64,000 nucleotides of DNA from Halomonas sp. SpR1. GTDB taxonomy: Bacteria; Pseudomonadota; Gammaproteobacteria; Pseudomonadales; Halomonadaceae. Made by a program: the position numbers and the translations under genes. How positions within the stretch are numbered: the first letter of the stretch is position 1; every line of letters starts with the position of its first letter. The notes beneath the pieces are model-generated. The model was given only the letters and a program-made list of their open reading frames with translations. It was not told where the DNA came from and did no database searches. Shown piece by piece: positions 32,690 through 42,716 of this stretch. Where the stretch lies: contig NZ_JAUAMB010000011.1 in the NCBI RefSeq assembly GCF_031010175.1, positions 1-64,000 on the forward strand, in the 5' to 3' direction.

Positions 32690-34423
32690 TTAAGTGGCAA
32701 CGGCTACCTGGGCCGCGCCGCGTTTGATAAACGCATAGCCTAAACCCGTCACCAACGAGCCCGCTACGATGGCGCCGAGGTAGAGCAGTGCTGGGCTGAT
32801 CGCATTAGGAATCAGCAACACAAATATACCGCCATGGGGAGCCATCAATTGTGCGCCTGCAAGCATGGAAAGCGCACCGGTGAGGGCGCCGCCCACCATG
32901 CAGGCGGGGATCACCCGCAGCGGGTCTTTGGCTGCAAAGGGGATCGCGCCTTCACTGATAAAGCATAGGCCAAGTACAAACGATGCTTTGCCTGCTTCGC
33001 GCTCCGGTGCAGAGAACTTGTTGCGCGCCACAAAGCTGGCAATCCCCATACCAATGGCCGGCACCATGCCCGCGGCCATAATCGCCGCCATGGGGCCGTA
33101 GGTTTCTGAAGCGAGCAGGCCCACGCCAAAGGTGTAAGCGGCTTTGTTGACCGGGCCACCCAGGTCAAAGCACATCATCGCGCCCAGCAGAATGCCTAGT
33201 AGCACCGCATTGGTGGAGCCCATGGATTCCAGGAAACTGGTCAGGCCATTGAGCAGCGCCGCGACCGGCTCGCCAATCACGTAGATCATGGTCAGGCCGG
33301 TGACCAAGCTGGCGACCAGCGGAATGATCAGAATCGGTTTGAGGGATTCAATGCTGGAAGGCAGCTTAACGTAACGCGTCACCGCCAGCGCCACGTAGCC
33401 TGCCAGGAAACCTGCCAAAATACCGCCAATAAAGCCGGAGCCGATATTGGCCGCCAGCATACCGCCAATCATACCCGGCGCGATCCCGGGGCGGTCGGCG
33501 ATCGAGTAGGCGATGTAGCCCGCCAATACGGGAATCATCAGTGCGAAGGCGGTGCCGCCACCAATCTGCATCAGTGCGGCGGCCAGAGTGCCTTCCTGCT
33601 CGAAGGCTTCAATCCCAAACACAAAGGAGAGCGCTATCAGCAAACCGCCCGCCACCACCATCGGCAACATAAAGGAAACGCCGGTGAGCAGGTGCTTATA
33701 CACGCCTTTCTCTTTAACGCTCTTATTCGCGCTGCCTGCACTGCTGTTGCCGCTCTCTATAGCAGCCTCGCTGAGCGCGGCTTCAAGAGTGGGGCGTGGC
33801 TTTTTCAGCGCGTTGCCGGTAGAGGTGCGGTAGATGCGTTTGCCTGCGAACCGAGCCGGATCAACGTCGATATCGCAAGCCAATACGACCACATCGGCGT
33901 CGGCGATCTCATCTTCCGTCAACTGATCTTGGGCGCCTACCGAGCCTTGGGTCTCCACGCGAATGGCGTGACCCATGGCTTTGCCTGCCTCTGCTAGCGC
34001 TTCGGCGGCCATAAAGGTGTGGGCGACGCCGGTGGGGCAGGCGGTAACGGCAACGATTTTCTTGCCACCCGTTTCGCTTGGCGTTGCGGCTGTTGCCGTA
34101 GCAGCCGGGGCGCTATAAATAGGCGCTTCACGCTTGGCCTGGGCCAGAAAGCCACTGGGGTCGGGGAGGGCGCTGGCAATCGGGGCTTGGAATAGGCGCT
34201 TGCCTTCAAAACGCTCTGGGGCCGGCACATGGTCGGCGGCGACCACGATTAAGTCGGCGTTGGCGATCTGCTCGGCGGTTGCGGCCTGGAGCGGGGCGAC
34301 TTCCCCGTGCATCTCCACGTGGGCTGTCCAGCCTTGGCGCTGGGCAGCTTGTTCCAGGCGCTTAGCCGCGAGGAAGGTGGTCGCCATGCCGCTGGGGCAG
34401 GCGGTAATCAGAATAATATTCAT
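32690..34423 (-). CDS. fruA: PTS fructose transporter subunit IIBC
   Basis: Imports fructose and phosphorylates it to fructose-1-phosphate. The 577-residue protein has a degenerate EIIB' domain (CPSG near residue 9), an EIIB domain with the phospho-Cys in VTACPTGVAHTFMAAEAL (about 128-145), and an EIIC domain of about nine helices (about 240-570; GGTAFALMIPVLAGYIAYSI, FISEGAIPFAAKDPLRVIP). It overlaps fruK by 4 nt (ATGA), so translation is coupled. Confidence 0.96.
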   Translation of the reverse strand: MNIILITACPSGMATTFLAAKRLEQAAQRQGWTAHVEMHGEVAPLQAATAEQIANADLIVVAADHVPAPERFEGKRLFQAPIASALPDPSGFLAQAKREAPIYSAPAATATAATPSETGGKKIVAVTACPTGVAHTFMAAEALAEAGKAMGHAIRVETQGSVGAQDQLTEDEIADADVVVLACDIDVDPARFAGKRIYRTSTGNALKKPRPTLEAALSEAAIESGNSSAGSANKSVKEKGVYKHLLTGVSFMLPMVVAGGLLIALSFVFGIEAFEQEGTLAAALMQIGGGTAFALMIPVLAGYIAYSIADRPGIAPGMIGGMLAANIGSGFIGGILAGFLAGYVALAVTRYVKLPSSIESLKPILIIPLVASLVTGLTMIYVIGEPVAALLNGLTSFLESMGSTNAVLLGILLGAMMCFDLGGPVNKAAYTFGVGLLASETYGPMAAIMAAGMVPAIGMGIASFVARNKFSAPEREAGKASFVLGLCFISEGAIPFAAKDPLRVIPACMVGGALTGALSMLAGAQLMAPHGGIFVLLIPNAISPALLYLGAIVAGSLVTGLGYAFIKRGAAQVAVAT

Positions 34424-35391
34424 AGCGTGGCTCCCTCGGTGATGGTGTCATCAAGACGCCGTATCCGGGTGTGTTGTTGGAGTGAATCGAAATCGGCTGC
34501 ATGGGGATCGCCCACGCCGACGTGGCGAACGGCCTCGGCAGACAACGCCGTGGCGAAGCGAAGGGTGTGCTCGGGGGCGTGGCCGCTAAGCAGGCCATGC
34601 AGGATGCCAGCGACAAAAGTGTCCCCGGCGCAAACGGTATTGGTGGCGGTGACCTTGGGCGGTGTGGCGTGCCAAGCACCCTGGGCGTTCACCCACAGCA
34701 CTCCCTCCGCACCCGCTGAAATCAGCGCATTGGCGATGCCGCTTAGATGTAGGCGCTTAGCTGCGTTTAAACGTGCATCGGAAGAGGTCATGTCTTCGCC
34801 TGCCCATTCGGCCAGTTCATTTTCATTGGGCTTAACGCCTGCAGGGTGCGTCGCTATCGCGGCGTTGAGTGCAGGGCCGCTGGTGTCCACCCATAGCGGC
34901 ACGCCGCTGGCGTTCAAGTGGTTTAACAGTTGGCTGAAATCGTCAAGAGAGAGCCCAGGGGGCAGGCTGCCCGCCACAACGATGGCTTGCGGGGGCGTTG
35001 CGCTGGCCAGCTCGGCATCCAGCTTATTGATCAGCGCCTGCAAATGATCGGCATCAATCGGCATGCCGGGGCCGTTAATATCGGTAACGCGGCCGCTCTG
35101 TTCAGCAATTTTGGCATTAATGCGGGTTTCGCCCGGCACGCGCACAAAGGCATCGGCTAAGGCGTACTGGGCAAAAGCCAATTGAAAGGGAGCGTCATTA
35201 TCGGCCCCTAAAAAACCGCTGACGGTGACGTCGTGACCAAGCCCTGCCAGTACGCGGGCAACGTTGACGCCTTTGCCTGCGGCGTCTAATTGCGCGCTGA
35301 TAGGGCGGTTGACGCTGCCCAGCACTAGCGCGTCGAGGTTAAACGCCAAATCCAGCGCAGGATTCAGGGTAATACACAGCACGCGGGCCAT
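34420..35391 (-). CDS. fruK: 1-phosphofructokinase
   Basis: Phosphorylates fructose-1-phosphate to fructose-1,6-bisphosphate. A 323-residue PfkB-family kinase with the N-terminal LNPALDLAF, AAGKGVNVARVLAGLG (about 37-52), and C-terminal ATNTVCAGDTFVAGIL (general base Asp; Cys replaces the usual Gly/Ala before GD). It overlaps fruB by 1 nt (TAATG) and fruA by 4 nt. Confidence 0.95.
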   Translation of the reverse strand: MARVLCITLNPALDLAFNLDALVLGSVNRPISAQLDAAGKGVNVARVLAGLGHDVTVSGFLGADNDAPFQLAFAQYALADAFVRVPGETRINAKIAEQSGRVTDINGPGMPIDADHLQALINKLDAELASATPPQAIVVAGSLPPGLSLDDFSQLLNHLNASGVPLWVDTSGPALNAAIATHPAGVKPNENELAEWAGEDMTSSDARLNAAKRLHLSGIANALISAGAEGVLWVNAQGAWHATPPKVTATNTVCAGDTFVAGILHGLLSGHAPEHTLRFATALSAEAVRHVGVGDPHAADFDSLQQHTRIRRLDDTITEGATL

Positions 35392-38261
35392 TAGCGCGCC
35401 TCCAGCGCATCGCGCACTTCATCGCTGGTCGCTTGGGAAAGCGCGAGTTGAGCGCTGGCCTGGGCATCTGCAAAATCAAATTCGCGCAGGCGAGCCTTGA
35501 CCAGCGGAATCTGCCGTGCGCTGACGGAAAGTTCGTCTACGCCAAGGCCGACCAGCACCGGAATGGCCACGGCGTCAGAGGCTAACTCGCCGCACACGCC
35601 GACCCATTTACCTTGGCTGTGGGCAGCCGCCACGGTCATTTGAATCAAACGCAGCACCGCAGGGTGCAAACCATCGGCCTGGGCGGAAAGCTCCGGGTGG
35701 CCGCGGTCGATGGCCAGGGTGTACTGGGTCAAGTCGTTGGTGCCGACTGAGAAGAAGTCCACTTCAGCGGCGAGGCTGGGGGCTAATAGTGCACTAGAGG
35801 GTATTTCAATCATCACCCCAAGCTGCACATCGGTGGCGCGCTGGGAAGTCGGAATCTCCTGGAGTAGGCGGTCGTAGATGACTTTGACCGCGCGGAACTC
35901 GGCAATGTCTTTGACCATCGGCAGCATAATACGCAGAGGGCTGTCTTTACCGGCCATCAACAGCGCGCGCAGCTGGGTTTCGAGCACTTCGGGCTGAGTC
36001 AGCGCCAGGCGAATACCGCGCAGGCCCAGGAAGGGGTTGTCTTCCTGGGGCACCGGCCAGTAGGGCAGCGGTTTGTCGCCACCCACATCTAGCGTGCGAG
36101 CGACCAGTGGGCGGCCATCGAGGGCGTCAATCGCCTGGCGGTACTCGCCAATTTGAGTGGCTAAATCCGGGGCGCTAGCGTGGGCCATAAATAGAAATTC
36201 GGTACGCAGCAGACCAACCGCTTCGGCGCCGCGCTCTACCGCATCGGCGGCGTGGGCGGTGTTGCCCAGGTTGGCAGCGACTTCGACACGGTGCCCGTCG
36301 CGGGTCTGGGCGACCTCAAAGCGGCTTTCCCAGGCATCGGCTTCGCGCTGTTGGAGGTCTAGCAGTTGCTGTTCGGCGCGCTGCAGGCGCTCCTCGGAAG
36401 GCTGCGATGTGACTCGACCGCGTTCGCCGTCCAAAATCATCATGCTGGCGTTGTTGAGCGCCATTACGGCTTGCCCAGCGCCGACGACCGCGGGGATACC
36501 CAGTGCGCGGGCCAGAATAGCGCTGTGTGCCGTGGCGCCGCCGCGAACGGTGAGCAGGCCGCGCACCCGGGAAGTATCCAGACGGGCCACATCGGAAGGG
36601 CCGATATCGTCCATGACCAGGATGTAGGGGTGATCCGGCGGTTCGGGAAGTGTCACATCGCAAAGCACGCCCAGCACCCGACGACCTACGTCGCGTAAAT
36701 CAGCGGCGCGTTCGGCCAGCAGACGGTCGGCGAGCATCTCCTGGGCGTGGGCAGCCGTTTCAATCGCTTCCCACCAGCCTGCCTCCGCCGAGCGGCCTTC
36801 ACGAATGGCATCCACTGCCGCGTGATGGAGTTCCGGGTCGTCGAGCATCTCTTCGTGCATGGAGAGGATATCGGCGACTTCGCCACCGGGGGCCTTGCGC
36901 ACCAAGCTTTCCAGTTGGGCGGCACCCTCTTTTAGCGCGCTGTTTAAACGGCTGATTTCGTGTTCAGCGTCGCTGGCGTGCTCGGCGTAGTCGAACTGCA
37001 TCGGGCGAATGACAAACACCGGCGCAATGGCCAAACCGGGGGATGCGGCCACGCCTGCGTGGGGCGTGTCAGCCGCGAGGGGCTCGATATCCGCTTGGGC
37101 AGTGCTCGCTTGCGGGGTGCTGTCAAAGCCTCCGTCAAAGGGCGTTACTTTTTCTCCCAGGCCTGATTCAACGGCTTCAGCAACGGCCTCTAACGCTGCG
37201 CTTGCCTGTTCGCCTTCGGCTGAAAGTACCAGCCACTGGCCGCGCCGTGCGCCCAGACCGATCACTTTGGTCAGGCTGGCGGCGGAAACCGGGGTGGCGC
37301 TGCCTTCTTCCAGGCGTGCCTGAATCGGCATGGCCTGGGCGCGGGCAACTTGCACCAACTGCTTGGCGGGGCGGGCGTGCAGTCCGTGGGGGTTAAGCAC
37401 ACGCACCCGGCGGGTCTGGGTGCTGGCGGTCTCGCCTGCCAGGGTGGCCAGTAGTTGCGCGCTGGTTTTGCCCATCAAGCTTTGGCTTGCGCCGTTTTCT
37501 AACACCGCCAATAGCTGTTCTAACAGCGGGCGGTGGGCATCGCCGTGGGCGGCCAGGCAGAACAGCGCATGTACCGGGTGACCCGCGCTCTCCAGGCTCT
37601 GCTCCGCTGGCGTGGCGACCCCAAGCGCGGGCTGGTTAACGCCCTGGGCGCTGCTGGCCAGCCAAATCCCGTGGCCTAACCAGGTAGGCTGCGCTGCGGC
37701 GACGGCGGTAATAAAGCGGTTATCGACACAGCCGCTTTGACGTAAGCGGGCGGCTGCGGCTAAAACCAGCTCTTGTGGGTCGCGGGCGGGAAAGTTGACG
37801 CATAGGGTGTCGGCGTCCAGGCGCGGCTCTAATGCCGGTTTGGAAAGCAGGCGCGCGACATCGGCCGCGGAGGTGGCATTGGCCAACTGTTCGGAAACAC
37901 CCTCTTTGTCGAGTACGTGCGTCAACTGGCGCAGAATATCCAGGTGCTCATCGTTTTGGGCCGCAATCGTGACCAGCACGTGTACCTGCTGGCCGTCGTG
38001 CCACTCGACCCCGTTGGGAAACTGCAGTACGCGCACGCCCGTTTGCTTTACATACTGGCGGCTTTCCGGCGTACCGTGGGGTATCGCAATGGCGTTGCCT
38101 AAAAACGTTGAGGACTGCGCCTCGCGGGCATGTAGGCCGTCGCGGTACTCGGCCTCAACCAAGCCGGCGTCAACCAGCGCTTCAGCGGCACTGTCCAGCG
38201 CGGTTTGCCAGCTGTCAGCGTTGCGGCCTAGCAAGATGTCATTGGGGCCGAGTGTCAACAT
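35391..38261 (-). CDS. fruB: Fructose PTS multiphosphoryl protein (EIIA-HPr-EI fusion)
   Basis: Carries phosphate from PEP to FruA in one 956-residue chain: EIIA (about 1-145, phospho-His in AIAIPHGTP), a linker, HPr (about 285-370; NPHGLHARPAKQL), and enzyme I (about 395-950; GGATAHSAILARALGIPAVVG with the active His, and the PEP-binding GTNDLTQYTLAIDR and GVCGELASD). Having its own EI makes the fructose PTS independent of ptsHI. ATG 38261 has GGAGA 7 nt upstream; the frame is open further upstream across the fruR operators. First gene of fruBKA. Confidence 0.96.
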   Translation of the reverse strand: MLTLGPNDILLGRNADSWQTALDSAAEALVDAGLVEAEYRDGLHAREAQSSTFLGNAIAIPHGTPESRQYVKQTGVRVLQFPNGVEWHDGQQVHVLVTIAAQNDEHLDILRQLTHVLDKEGVSEQLANATSAADVARLLSKPALEPRLDADTLCVNFPARDPQELVLAAAARLRQSGCVDNRFITAVAAAQPTWLGHGIWLASSAQGVNQPALGVATPAEQSLESAGHPVHALFCLAAHGDAHRPLLEQLLAVLENGASQSLMGKTSAQLLATLAGETASTQTRRVRVLNPHGLHARPAKQLVQVARAQAMPIQARLEEGSATPVSAASLTKVIGLGARRGQWLVLSAEGEQASAALEAVAEAVESGLGEKVTPFDGGFDSTPQASTAQADIEPLAADTPHAGVAASPGLAIAPVFVIRPMQFDYAEHASDAEHEISRLNSALKEGAAQLESLVRKAPGGEVADILSMHEEMLDDPELHHAAVDAIREGRSAEAGWWEAIETAAHAQEMLADRLLAERAADLRDVGRRVLGVLCDVTLPEPPDHPYILVMDDIGPSDVARLDTSRVRGLLTVRGGATAHSAILARALGIPAVVGAGQAVMALNNASMMILDGERGRVTSQPSEERLQRAEQQLLDLQQREADAWESRFEVAQTRDGHRVEVAANLGNTAHAADAVERGAEAVGLLRTEFLFMAHASAPDLATQIGEYRQAIDALDGRPLVARTLDVGGDKPLPYWPVPQEDNPFLGLRGIRLALTQPEVLETQLRALLMAGKDSPLRIMLPMVKDIAEFRAVKVIYDRLLQEIPTSQRATDVQLGVMIEIPSSALLAPSLAAEVDFFSVGTNDLTQYTLAIDRGHPELSAQADGLHPAVLRLIQMTVAAAHSQGKWVGVCGELASDAVAIPVLVGLGVDELSVSARQIPLVKARLREFDFADAQASAQLALSQATSDEVRDALEAR

Positions 38262-38310
38262 AGGTGTCTCCGTGTAGAACCATAGTCGTAGCGCATCGAA
38301 GGGAGCTAGA

Positions 38311-38322
38311 TGAATCGTCTCA
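38311..38322. promoter_or_regulatory. FruR/Cra operator 1
   Basis: TGAATCGTCTCA, two changes from the perfect palindrome TGAATCGATTCA. It is the nearer of two sites to fruB (50 nt upstream of its start) and so sits well for repressing fruBKA. Confidence 0.7.
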
Positions 38323-38343
38323 TCTGTGTATAGTTGGCTATGC

Positions 38344-38355
38344 TGAATCGATTCA
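38344..38355. promoter_or_regulatory. FruR/Cra operator 2
   Basis: Perfect palindrome TGAATCGATTCA in the fruB-fruR intergenic region. Together with the site at 38311 it resembles the paired Cra boxes that control fru operons, with fructose-1-phosphate as the inducer in known systems. Confidence 0.8.
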
Positions 38356-38445
38356 CTGAATGACACAAGGTTTGTGCTTTTAGACTTTGGTCTGGTAGAC
38401 GCTAACTTGCTGATAAACTGCCTGATCACACCAAGGGGAAACCGC

Positions 38446-39423
38446 ATGACACTTGCCGATATTGCCCGACTAGCCGGCGTCTCGCGCACCACCGCTAGTT
38501 ACGTGATTAATGGCCAGGCCGAGCAACGGCGCATTAGCGCAGCGACCATCGATAAGGTGATGGCGGTGGTGCGCCAACACCGCTACCACATTGACCCCCA
38601 GGCGGCAGCGCTGCGCCGGGGGGCTAGCCGCTTGCTGGGGCTGATCGTGCCGGATCTGGAGAATATCAGTTACGCCCGGCTAGCCAAGCGCCTGGAGCGT
38701 GGCGCCCGGGAGCAGGGGTATCAGCTGTTGATCGTAAGCTCGGATGACTGCGCAGAGAGTGAAAGAACCCTCGCCCTGGCGCTGCGTGCCCAGCGCTGCG
38801 AAGTCTTGATCACCGCCAGTTGCCTGCCCAGTGACGACACTTTTTATGCCGACCTGGTCGACGAGGGCTGGTGCGTGGTGGGCATGGACCGTGGCCTCAA
38901 CCCGGCGCGTTTTGCCAGCGTGGTGAGTAACGATCAGGAGGCGGCGGAGACGTTGACGCGCTCGGTGATTGGTGAGGCAACCAAGCGCGTTGCGTGGTTG
39001 GAAGCAATGCCGGATCTGTCGGTGAGTTGCGAACGGCGGGCGGGCTTTCAGGCGGCACTCAAAGGCACTGCTATTGAGCCGCTTTATTTAACCGGATCAC
39101 ACTATGAGCGCAGCGAAGGGGCGCGCTTGGCAGCTCAGCTGCTGGATGAGCAGGGCGGTGCCGACGCACTGGTGACTGGCTCTTACACACTGATGGAGGG
39201 GGTGTTCGATGTGTTCTTGGAGCGTGGCGGCTTGCCGGAGAATATTCGTCTGGCCACCTTTGGCGATCACCGGCTGCTGGATTTCCTGCCTCAGCCCGTT
39301 AACTCGGCGCTGCAGGATTACGACCGTATCGCCGAGTTAACACTGCGCTGTGCCCTAGCCGCCATGAGCGGCCACTATGAAAGTGGACTGCAGGTGGTGG
39401 CTCGCCACCTGCACCGGCGCTAA
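38446..39423 (+). CDS. fruR: FruR/Cra-type LacI-family regulator
   Basis: A 325-residue regulator. The N-terminal HTH is LADIARLAGVSRTTASYVINGQA (about 3-25), followed by the hinge LRRGASRLLGLIVPDL and a periplasmic-binding-like ligand domain typical of FruR/Cra (binds fructose-1-phosphate or fructose-1,6-bisphosphate). ATG 38446 has AAGGGG 7 nt upstream. It is divergent from fruBKA with two Cra boxes between, and convergent with mgsA, overlapping its end by 4 nt. Confidence 0.92.
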   Translation: MTLADIARLAGVSRTTASYVINGQAEQRRISAATIDKVMAVVRQHRYHIDPQAAALRRGASRLLGLIVPDLENISYARLAKRLERGAREQGYQLLIVSSDDCAESERTLALALRAQRCEVLITASCLPSDDTFYADLVDEGWCVVGMDRGLNPARFASVVSNDQEAAETLTRSVIGEATKRVAWLEAMPDLSVSCERRAGFQAALKGTAIEPLYLTGSHYERSEGARLAAQLLDEQGGADALVTGSYTLMEGVFDVFLERGGLPENIRLATFGDHRLLDFLPQPVNSALQDYDRIAELTLRCALAAMSGHYESGLQVVARHLHRR

Positions 39424-39896
39424 ACCGTGCGCGCCTGGGCCCAGGCGGCAGCATCCGGTATCGACATGTCGTAGCTCTCGCTCAAGTAGGGCGAGGAGAG
39501 CAGAAAGTCGGCGCTCGCCGCGTTGCAGGCAACCGGCACATTCCACAGCGCCGCTAAACGCAGCAGCGCTTTGACATCCGGGTCGTGGGGCTGGGGTGAG
39601 AATGGGTCCCAAAAGAAGATCAACACATCCAGTTGCTGCTCCGCAATCCGTGCGCCAATCTGCTGGTCACCGCCCAAAGGCCCGCTCATTAAACCCTCGA
39701 CTTCTAACCCTAACGCGGTCTTAAGCCGCTTAGACGTAGTGCCCGTGCCAATCAGTTTGTGCTGGCTCAGCGTATCCTGCCAGCGGGTTGCCCACTCCAG
39801 CATTTCACTCTTTTTGCCATCATGGGCAATTAGCGCAATGCGCTTGCGCGCTTGCAGGGTGCGGATAGCTTGGCGGGGCGGTTGCGCGTCACTCAT
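39420..39896 (-). CDS. mgsA: Methylglyoxal synthase
   Basis: Converts dihydroxyacetone phosphate to methylglyoxal, a bypass that frees phosphate when sugar phosphates pile up. A 158-residue protein with the family motifs ALIAHDGKKSEML (about 21-33), GTGTTSK (about 50-56), SGPLGGDQQIGARIAE (catalytic Asp, about 70-85) and FFWDPFSPQPHDPDVKALLR (about 94-113). It lies 74 nt downstream of pyk on the same strand and may be read from it. AGGAAA precedes the ATG by 8 nt. Confidence 0.94.
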   Translation of the reverse strand: MSDAQPPRQAIRTLQARKRIALIAHDGKKSEMLEWATRWQDTLSQHKLIGTGTTSKRLKTALGLEVEGLMSGPLGGDQQIGARIAEQQLDVLIFFWDPFSPQPHDPDVKALLRLAALWNVPVACNAASADFLLSSPYLSESYDMSIPDAAAWAQARTV

Positions 39897-39970
39897 TCAT
39901 CACTTTCCTCTTGGTTTTTTTGCTTTTGAAAGGTCGCTATAGATTAAAGCTCGCTACAGAGGTTAGCCCG

Positions 39971-41491
39971 TTACTCGCTATCCAGGGCAAGGATTTTCAT
40001 CGTATTGGTGCCGCCATGAGCGTTCATGTGGTCACCGCGAGTCAGAATGACATGTTCGCCAGGGTGGATAAATCCCTGCGTCTGCAGATGCTTCAAGGCC
40101 TCTTGGTTGAGGTTGGCAGGATCCATGTCGGTGGTGTCGAAAGGTATTGAGACAACGCCGCGATAGAGCGCCATGCGCCGTTGGGCGATAGGGTTATGGG
40201 CTAAGCCGACAATAGGCAGGCCGGAGCGAATCCGCGAAGCGATTAAAGGCGTATAGCCGGTTGCTGTCATGCAGGCGATGGCGCTAACGCCGGATAAGTG
40301 GTTAGCCGCATACATTGCCGATAGCGCAATGGTTTCATCGATCCGCTCGAAGCCTTCATGAATGCGGTGGCCTGACTCCTGGGCCATGCGTTCACGCTCG
40401 GCACCCAGGCAAACGCGATCCATCGCTTCAATGGTTTCTACCGGGTAGTCCCCGGCAGCCGTTTCCGCTGACAGCATGACCGCGTCGGTGGCGTCGAGCA
40501 CCGCGTTGGCCACGTCGAAAACTTCGGCGCGGGTAGGCAGCGGTGACTCAATCATCGACTCCATCATCTGAGTAGCGGTAATCACCGCACGATTAAGGGT
40601 GCGGGCATGTTTGATAATGCGCTTCTGGGTGCCAATCAACGCCGCGTCACCAATCTCAACGCCCAGGTCGCCCCTGGCCACCATGACGGCCTCTGAGGCT
40701 TCGATAATGCCATCCAGGGTGGCGTCGTCGGCAACCGCCTCAGCGCGTTCAAGCTTCGCTACTAGGCCAATCTCTTTACCGGCTTCGCCCAGCAGTTCGC
40801 GGGCTTCCTGCATGTCCGCGGCGTTGCGCGGGAAGGAGACCGCCAAATAGTCAACGCCAATCTCGATAGCGGTTTTCAGGTCGGCCTTGTCTTTCTCAGT
40901 GAGGGCAGGCGCGGATAGACCGCCGCCCTGTTTGTTAATGCCCTTATTGTTGGAGAGCTTGCCCCCCACGTGAACACGGGTATGAACCTCCTGTCCAACC
41001 ACACGAGTGACATCCAAAACCAAACGGCCATCGTCGAGCAGTAGGCGGTCGCCTTCCACGACATCCTCGGGGAGGGTTTGGTAGTCGCAGCCAACTCGCT
41101 CTGCGGTGCCGCTGTTGGCGTCCAGCGCCATGTCCAAGACAAACGGCTGGCCGACATCGAGTTTGACGGCGCCTTCAATAAAGCGCGCAATACGAATTTT
41201 CGGCCCCTGTAGGTCGCCCAGCGCAGCAACGCTGCGACCAAGTCGTTCGGCGATTTCGCGCACCTCGCCTAAGCGGTGGCGGTGGTCATCTGCCGAGCCG
41301 TGGGAGAAGTTAAGCCGCACCACATCCACACCGGCTTTGAGCATCGCTTCCAGCACGCCGGGGCGATCGCTGGCGGGGCCGAGGGTGGCAACGATTTTAG
41401 TGCGCCGTAGCGGGGTATGTAAGTTGGTCGCGGTGGTCGAAAGAGGGGCAGTAGACGCCTGAGCTGCTGTGTTCGAGGTAGCGTTTGTCAC
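39971..41491 (-). CDS. pyk: Pyruvate kinase
   Basis: Makes pyruvate and ATP from PEP and ADP. The 506-residue product has [13 protein letters not shown] (about 30), NFSHG (about 62), the signature [13 protein letters not shown] and the active-site segment [11 protein letters not shown] (Lys), plus [10 protein letters not shown] and the C-terminal effector domain. Start is GTG 41491, with AAGGAG 9 nt upstream; a TTG at 41527 without a ribosome site would add 12 residues. A HexR-like site lies 67 nt upstream. Confidence 0.95.
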   Translation of the reverse strand: MTNATSNTAAQASTAPLSTTATNLHTPLRRTKIVATLGPASDRPGVLEAMLKAGVDVVRLNFSHGSADDHRHRLGEVREIAERLGRSVAALGDLQGPKIRIARFIEGAVKLDVGQPFVLDMALDANSGTAERVGCDYQTLPEDVVEGDRLLLDDGRLVLDVTRVVGQEVHTRVHVGGKLSNNKGINKQGGGLSAPALTEKDKADLKTAIEIGVDYLAVSFPRNAADMQEARELLGEAGKEIGLVAKLERAEAVADDATLDGIIEASEAVMVARGDLGVEIGDAALIGTQKRIIKHARTLNRAVITATQMMESMIESPLPTRAEVFDVANAVLDATDAVMLSAETAAGDYPVETIEAMDRVCLGAERERMAQESGHRIHEGFERIDETIALSAMYAANHLSGVSAIACMTATGYTPLIASRIRSGLPIVGLAHNPIAQRRMALYRGVVSIPFDTTDMDPANLNQEALKHLQTQGFIHPGEHVILTRGDHMNAHGGTNTMKILALDSE

Positions 41492-41557
41492 GAGAGCGCT
41501 CTCCTTATACAAGGGTATTGTGGGCAATTTAGTATTGGACTACGATAGCGTTTATAT

Positions 41558-41572
41558 AGTAATTTTACTACA
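41558..41572. promoter_or_regulatory. HexR-like operator upstream of pyk
   Basis: On the minus strand TGTAGTAAAATTACT (TGTA-N7-TACT); its first 14 nt are identical to the zwf site. It lies in the pyk-gap divergent region. Confidence 0.65.
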
Positions 41573-41648
41573 TATTGGATTTCTACTAGCCTTTTGGGGC
41601 GGTTAAAACGCTATTTATCGGCCTCATGACGCTTAAATACGTATTTTT

Positions 41649-41663
41649 AGTAATTTTTTTACT
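41649..41663. promoter_or_regulatory. HexR-like operator upstream of gap
   Basis: AGTAATTTTTTTACT (AGTA-N7-TACT), inside a perfect 9-bp pair TTTTAGTAA/TTACTAAAA at 41645-41667. The spacing is that of the other three genes, but the outer base is A instead of T-G, so it is the weakest of the set. Confidence 0.5.
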
Positions 41664-41704
41664 AAAAGTACCTCTCATTATTATTGGTCAATTGAGGAGC
41701 TATC

Positions 41705-42709
41705 ATGACAATAAGAGTTGCGATTAACGGATTTGGCCGTATCGGCCGCAATGTGCTGCGCGCCCTCTACGAAAACAGCTACCGTGACCGTGTTCAGGTG
41801 GTTGCCATTAACGATCTAGGCGATCCCTCGCTAAATTCCCACCTGCTGCGTCACGACACTGTGCATGGCCACTTCCTTTTTAAGGTAGAACACGACGCCG
41901 AGAGCATCACGGTGGATGGCGATCGTATCGCCATCTCTTCAGAGCGCGACCCTGCGAAACTGCCGTGGTCAGCAATGAATATTGATCTGGTGATGGAGTG
42001 CACAGGGTTGTTTACCAAGCGTGCAGCGGCGGCCAAGCATATTGAAGCGGGGGCCAAGCGCGTGCTGATTTCTGCTCCTAGCCCGGATGCCGATGCGATG
42101 ATCGTTTATGGTGTCAATGAAGGTGTGTTGACTGCTGAAGATACCGTTGTTTCTAACGCTTCCTGCACCACCAACTGCTTAGCACCGGTAGCGAAAGCAA
42201 TAAACGATGTTGTTGGTATCGAAAACGGTTTAATGACCACCGTGCACGCTTACACCAACGACCAAAACCTGTCGGATGTTTATCACACTGACCCCTACCG
42301 GGCGCGCAGTGCCACCCACTCGATGATCCCGACCAAAACCGGCGCTGCGGCGGCGGTAGGCATCGTATTGCCGGAGCTGGCGGGCAAGTTCGATGGTTTG
42401 GCGGTTCGTGTGCCGGTAATCAACGTTTCGCTGGTGGATCTGACGTTTACCGCCGGACGCGATACCACCAAGGAAGAGATCAACGCCATCGTTGAGAAGG
42501 CTGCCGCCAACTCGCCGGTGTTGGCGGTCAATGCCGAGCCGCTGGTGTCTATCGACTTCAATCACGATGCCAACTCGTCGACCTTTGATGCCAACCACAC
42601 CCGTGTGAATGGCCGTCTGGTCAAAATCATGGCCTGGTACGACAACGAGTGGGGCTTCTCCAACCGTATGCTGGATACCGCGCTGGCCATGCAGGCGACG
42701 GCTAAATAA
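41705..42709 (+). CDS. gap: Glyceraldehyde-3-phosphate dehydrogenase, type I
   Basis: NAD-dependent oxidation of glyceraldehyde-3-phosphate. 334 residues with the Rossmann start [15 protein letters not shown] (about 7-21), the catalytic [12 protein letters not shown] (Cys about 153), and [14 protein letters not shown] near the end. ATG 41705 has GAGGAG 6 nt upstream. It is divergent from pyk and convergent with the LacI gene (7 nt apart). Confidence 0.96.
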   Translation: MTIRVAINGFGRIGRNVLRALYENSYRDRVQVVAINDLGDPSLNSHLLRHDTVHGHFLFKVEHDAESITVDGDRIAISSERDPAKLPWSAMNIDLVMECTGLFTKRAAAAKHIEAGAKRVLISAPSPDADAMIVYGVNEGVLTAEDTVVSNASCTTNCLAPVAKAINDVVGIENGLMTTVHAYTNDQNLSDVYHTDPYRARSATHSMIPTKTGAAAAVGIVLPELAGKFDGLAVRVPVINVSLVDLTFTAGRDTTKEEINAIVEKAAANSPVLAVNAEPLVSIDFNHDANSSTFDANHTRVNGRLVKIMAWYDNEWGFSNRMLDTALAMQATAK

Positions 42710-42716
42710 CGCCTTC

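Noticed and set aside
38262..38492. A 77-residue extension of FruB
   Set aside because: It crosses both FruR boxes and part of the divergent fruR gene. ATG 38261 has a ribosome site and matches the EIIA start.
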